This document shows, piece by piece, positions 60,301 to 64,000 of a DNA stretch of 64,000 bases; position 1 is the first letter of the stretch, and each line of letters begins with the position of its first letter. The notes beneath the pieces were generated by a model, which did not search any database, was not told where the DNA came from, and was given only the letters and a program-made list of their open reading frames with translations. Made by a program: the position numbers and the translations under genes. The stretch is taken from NCBI GenBank assembly GCA_004431415.1, contig QPMI01000035.1, positions 124,001 to 188,000 of the forward strand, written 5' to 3'. This DNA comes from Cyanophora paradoxa (Eukaryota; Glaucocystophyceae; Cyanophorales; Cyanophoraceae).

Positions 60301-63300
60301 TTAGAGATCTTGAGAGCTCTCTGCGCGGCCATCATTCAGTCAGCCAATCCTGCCACGTGCAGGCCAGCTTTTTAAAAATGAAAGCGGCTCAGGTTTGCGC
60401 ATTCCCGTACCTTGTACAGTGGCAGCGCCTTTGTGTACTCGCCTGTTTCCTGATACAGCTCTGCGAGCTCGCGGAGCATCGCCGGCATGTCGGGGTGCTC
60501 GGGGCCGCGCGCCTTCTCCTTGATCCTAGGGTGGTCAGAACTGCATGCATATTCCTCTTCGATTTTGCAGGCCCGCTGATCATGAGCCAGAGACCCAAAA
60601 ACATCCCGCCGTCAGCTGCTCACTCCGGCACCACCCGTGAGCTCTATACTGTTGCTCGTAATTACTGCGCACCTCGCACAGTGGTAATGCCTTCGTGTAC
60701 TCGCCCATCGCCCTGTACAGCCCTGCAAGCGTGTTGAGAGATGCTGCCGTATCCGGGTGCCAGGGACCGAGCGCTTTCTCAAGGATTGTGAGGGTCCGCT
60801 GCACATGAGACCCAAACCCAAATTTCATGATCAGTCAGCCGTTCTCGACGCTTTTCTGATAAAAGCAGATTTGCAATCGCTGCCGCCCACCGCGCACCTC
60901 GTACAGTGGAAGTGCCTTCGTGTAATCTCCCAACTTCTGGTGCAGCTTCGCGAGCGAGTGGAGCGCCGCCGCTGTGCGGGGGTGTTCGGGGCCGAGCGCC
61001 TTCTCGAAGATCGCAAGAGACCGCTGTGCCGGAGGCCCCGCCCGTCCCGCCGTCAGCCGCCCCACCCCGACCCCACCTACGTTCTCTCGATTGAAGTGCA
61101 TCCGCTGCAGCCCGTCGCGCACCTCGTTCAGCGGCAGCGCCTTCGCGTACTTGCCCATCGCCTGGTACAGCCCTGCGAGCTGGTGAAGCGCCATTGCTGC
61201 TCTGGGATGTTCGACTCCGAGCGCCTTCTCCTCAATCGTGAGGGATTGCTGCGCATGCGCCGGAGGCCCCACACCATCCCAGTCAGCCCACGCCCTGCTC
61301 ATGTTGATATCGATGCGTATGCTCGATTAATGGAAGTGACCTCTGAAAGTGGCAGCGCCTTTGCAAATGCACCCATCGCCTGGTATAGCGCCACTAACGA
61401 TCCACACATTGTCACTGTCTTGAGGTGCTCAGGACCGTACGCCTGCTCGAAAATCGCAAGGGCCCGCTGCGCAGGGTAAGAGCCCCCGCCCCCTTCGTCG
61501 GCCGCCCTGCCCCGCCCATTGCGGTCCATCTCGCACCTCATACAGAGTCAATGCCTTTCCGTACTTGCCGGTCACCTGGTAAAGCCCTGCGAGCGAGTGG
61601 AGCACCATCGCCGTGTCGGGGTGCTCGGGGCCAAGCGCCTTCGAATTCTCGGCAATCGTGAGGGACCGCTGCGCCAGAGGCCCCACCCCGTCCCGCCGTC
61701 ATGATCAGCCGTCCCGCCCCGACCCCGCCCGCGCTCTCTCGATCGAAACACATCCGCTGCGGCCCGCCGCGCACCTTGTACAGTGGCAGCGCCTTCGCGT
61801 AATCACCCATCGCCTGGTACAGCCACGCGAGCCCGTGCAGCGCCCCTGCCGTGTTGGGGTGCTCGGGGCCGTCGGCCCTCTCGTTGATCGCGACGGACCG
61901 CTGCAAGGACATCAAATCGAGCAGCTCCAAGGTAACAATAAGCGCTTCAGCACCTGCGAGAACGGGATTCCTTCTGCCGAGCGGCCCATTTTGTCAAGGA
62001 CTTGCGCGGCACGGCAAAGGTTGTATGCATCATCGGTGGTGCTCGCCGCGTCGAGGTGCAGGCGCTTCGCGTAGCATGCTGCTGCATCCTCCAATCGCCC
62101 GCTGCGGAGCCACAGCTCCACGAGCTCGAAGTCGTCGAGCCGCCTCAGCACGTCCGCGTCGCAGAGCAGGTTGGCGAGGGCGTCGCTGTGCCCGGGCCCC
62201 GCCCGCGCGAGCGCCCACGGCCCCTCCTCCGCGCGGCGCTGCGACGGCTCGCGAGCGCCAAAGAAATCCCCGAGCCGCGCGTGCGCGGCCTGCCGAGCTG
62301 CCCCGGCCTCCTCCAGCCCGAACTCGAGCTCGGCCGCCTGTTATATATACAATATTTATCAAATTGCAATTGTACGGGCCTCTCGACTTTAACAGTATTC
62401 TCACCTCCACGGCGCATCGATGGAAGAAGCCAAACACGCCATCTAATTATAATCAACGGAAGTGGAGAGTGAAGAAACACGTGGCTTTCAACAGAAAAGA
62501 AGTGGCTGCGTTTGTACCTCGATCCACGAGCATCGGAAGCATCCCGTACCACAACAGGCTCCATTGTACCTGTCACGGAAAACTGTCAGCGTCAGTGATC
62601 AAAATATTCTCTGCACACGATGTGCACCTCCGTCGGCCCGCCGGGCTCCCCGACCCGAAGTAGCGCCAGGAGCTCGCTCTCCGCCATCCCGTGGCGCGAG
62701 CAGACGATCGCACCCGCCACTGCTGCCACTGGGTTCTCCCCTTCTCCCTCGGCGTTGTACCTCTGCATCAGCCGGCGAAGGACGATGCATATTAGGTCCC
62801 GCGGCCCGCCGCAGGCCAGGCACGACTCGAGGACCGCGTCCAGAGTCGCGTGCACCGCCACCGCTGACAGCTCCTCCAGTAGCGTCCGCAGATACAGCCT
62901 GATCCAGAGTTGTCGGTCATGGATAAATCAAAACACGAAATGAGAAGAAAGCGACTCCTGGCGCACGCGTTCGCGCAGGCGGGCGAGTGGACTATCTTAT
63001 CGATGCGATCATCGCTCAGAGTACGCCCCTGCTCCTGCAGCACGCGCCACACGACTTCCCTCCGCTGTTCCGTTGTCAGCACCGCCAGCTCGCGCTCTCG
63101 TGTGCGAGGCAGCGCCCGTGTCGCGCTCAGGGCAGGACCTGACCCAGCAATCGACGTCAGCTCAGAACCGGCCGAGCTCAGCACATGTACAGATGCCCAC
63201 AGAAGCGCACCTGGAACACAGGACACGACGATGCGAAGCTCCGGGCCCGCAGCGGGCGGGAGCCAGGCGAGCGAGCGGGCGGCGGGGTCCCCTCGCAGCT

Positions 63301-64000
63301 GGTCGAGCGCGTCGAGCACGAGGACCACCCGCCCCGGCCACCGTGCCACCCCCGCGGCGAGCCACGCCTTCAGCCGGCCCGCCACCTCCGCATCACTCCC
63401 GTGCGACTCGACACCCTCCTCATTCGGCCACCGCTCCTTCACCTCCTCGCTGACCCGCCTGCGCGAGCGTGAGCAAAGGTTTGCAGATCCTGTACAGTCA
63501 CGACCCAGCGCAGCGACCGGGCGATGGAAGAGAGGAAGGAGCTGCTCTGCGAGCCGCCAATGAAGTGGGCGATTGTTAGGTCGCCCGGGTGCGCGCCACC
63601 CCACTGCGCCGACCAGTTTGCGAGCACGGCTGATGGCTGAATGAGAGAAGCCAACAATACTAGCGCACACACCAACGCGACGCACAGCTCTTCCCGCATC
63701 CGACCGCGCCGTGCAGCACGAAGATCTCATGCCCGCTTGCCGCAGCATAGGCATCGAGGGCGGCCGCGTCCTGCGGGTCGATGATGAAGGTCCGCCGTCG
63801 AGCTTCCGCAAACGAAGCCTGCGCTGCCCGCTCCTTTTGCAGCCACGTCTGCTGCTGGCCCAGCGGGTAGTCCCGCTCGATCATCTGCGCTCAAAGCGAG
63901 TCGGGCCAAGCGAGGCTCGGCAGTAAACAAAAGGTCAGACCGCGGCAAGGGCGTCGCGCATGGCGAGAGCTAGCTGCTCGGGGCCGTCGTAGTTCGAGAC
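57350..64000 (-). CDS. NPHP3-like NACHT-TPR protein, 5' part beyond window
   Basis: Read right to left. The exon at the edge ends YDGPEQLALAMRDALAA. Next, from about 63899: DYPLGQQQTWLQKERAAQAS then GAVGCGKS (Walker A), continued after an intron by VLANWSAQWGG and LTIAHFIGGSQSSSFL. Later exons give VVLVLDALDQLRGD (Walker B), LTTEQRREVVWRVLQEQG, and a helical segment near 62,600-62,860. A bridging exon (about 62.15-61.94 kb) is helical. Then come 19 single-TPR exons of kinesin light chain type, and a last half repeat ends at a TGA at 57350. Layout and the GKSS-LANW and HF-GG motifs match the STAND NTPases of the nephrocystin-3 type, ATP-driven signalling switches. The DUF4062 part would lie to the right of the window. 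Introns are about 75-230 nt with GTGCG donors. Confidence 0.8.
57508..61900 (-). repeat. Array of 19 one-exon TPR repeats
   Basis: Exon spans: 61900-61775, 61668-61537, 61466-61341, 61248-61123, 61023-60898, 60798-60673, 60575-60411, 60320-60195, 60112-59987, 59853-59728, 59520-59395, 59317-59192, 59039-58914, 58789-58664, 58486-58361, 58254-58129, 58035-57910, 57810 to about 57685, and 57633-57508. Seventeen measure exactly 126 nt (42 codons); one is 132 and one is 165. All introns are phase 0, placed between the last Glu/Lys of helix B and the Arg of the next repeat. Consensus RSLAISEKALGPEHPxTAAA then LHxLAxLYQAMGxYxKALPL. The intron 5' ends are also similar from copy to copy, showing that exon plus intron was duplicated as a unit. 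Confidence 0.9.

Overview
The window looks like a GC-rich nuclear chromosome segment of a eukaryotic microbe, probably a unicellular alga or related protist. The host genes are split by many short GT-AG introns whose 5' splice sites are often GTGCG, and they include homologues of eukaryote-wide families (a SMPD4-like protein and an NPHP3-like NACHT/TPR protein). I cannot name the species. Two AT-richer islands of viral origin interrupt the GC-rich DNA: about 1-8.9 kb and about 22.2-45.68 kb.

Island 1 (1-8913, open at the left edge) carries a patatin-like phospholipase (minus), a large fibre gene with a frameshifted 5' part, four paralogous attachment-type proteins (two with C1q-like C-termini), an HNH-AP2 homing-type endonuclease lodged between two of them, and a small cysteine-motif gene. 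A 57-bp tandem repeat follows it, then GC-rich host DNA holding only the second half of a RING-finger gene.

Host interval 9-22 kb is mostly non-coding, with dispersed and tandem repeats. It contains a well-resolved 13-exon gene for a secreted, Ser/Pro-rich surface protein (15517-18194) and a poorly resolved low-complexity gene on the minus strand (19.6-21.75 kb).

Island 2 (22.2-45.68 kb) is a Polinton/Maverick-like provirus. It has a double zinc-ribbon protein, a capsid-region remnant, a putative major capsid protein, a packaging ATPase, small virion or DNA-binding proteins, a D5-type primase-helicase, a RING protein, a protein-primed-type DNA polymerase B and a DD35E retrovirus-like integrase. 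Capsid protein, ATPase and integrase are open, but the polymerase is broken by stops and frameshifts. The primase-helicase has been turned into a 1169-bp tandem array (five full units plus a partial one) with loss of its primase region. The tail of the island is non-coding: tRNA-like SINE units, a 323/396-bp satellite, a GTGTCACAGGT palindrome also found at 27.3 kb, and a perfect 30-bp inverted repeat exactly at the AT/GC border (45683).

Host interval 45.7-64 kb opens with a 0.6-kb purine-only-like tract and the first three exons of a DUF4062-type gene reading toward the provirus. Then come a multi-exon GT-A glycosyltransferase (minus), a SMPD4 homologue (plus), and the 3' part of an NPHP3-like NACHT-TPR gene (minus) in which each TPR is one phase-0 exon, almost always of exactly 126 nt. 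The small cysteine-motif gene and a shared palindromic promoter-like motif link the two islands as relatives, so this locus probably received related elements at least twice.
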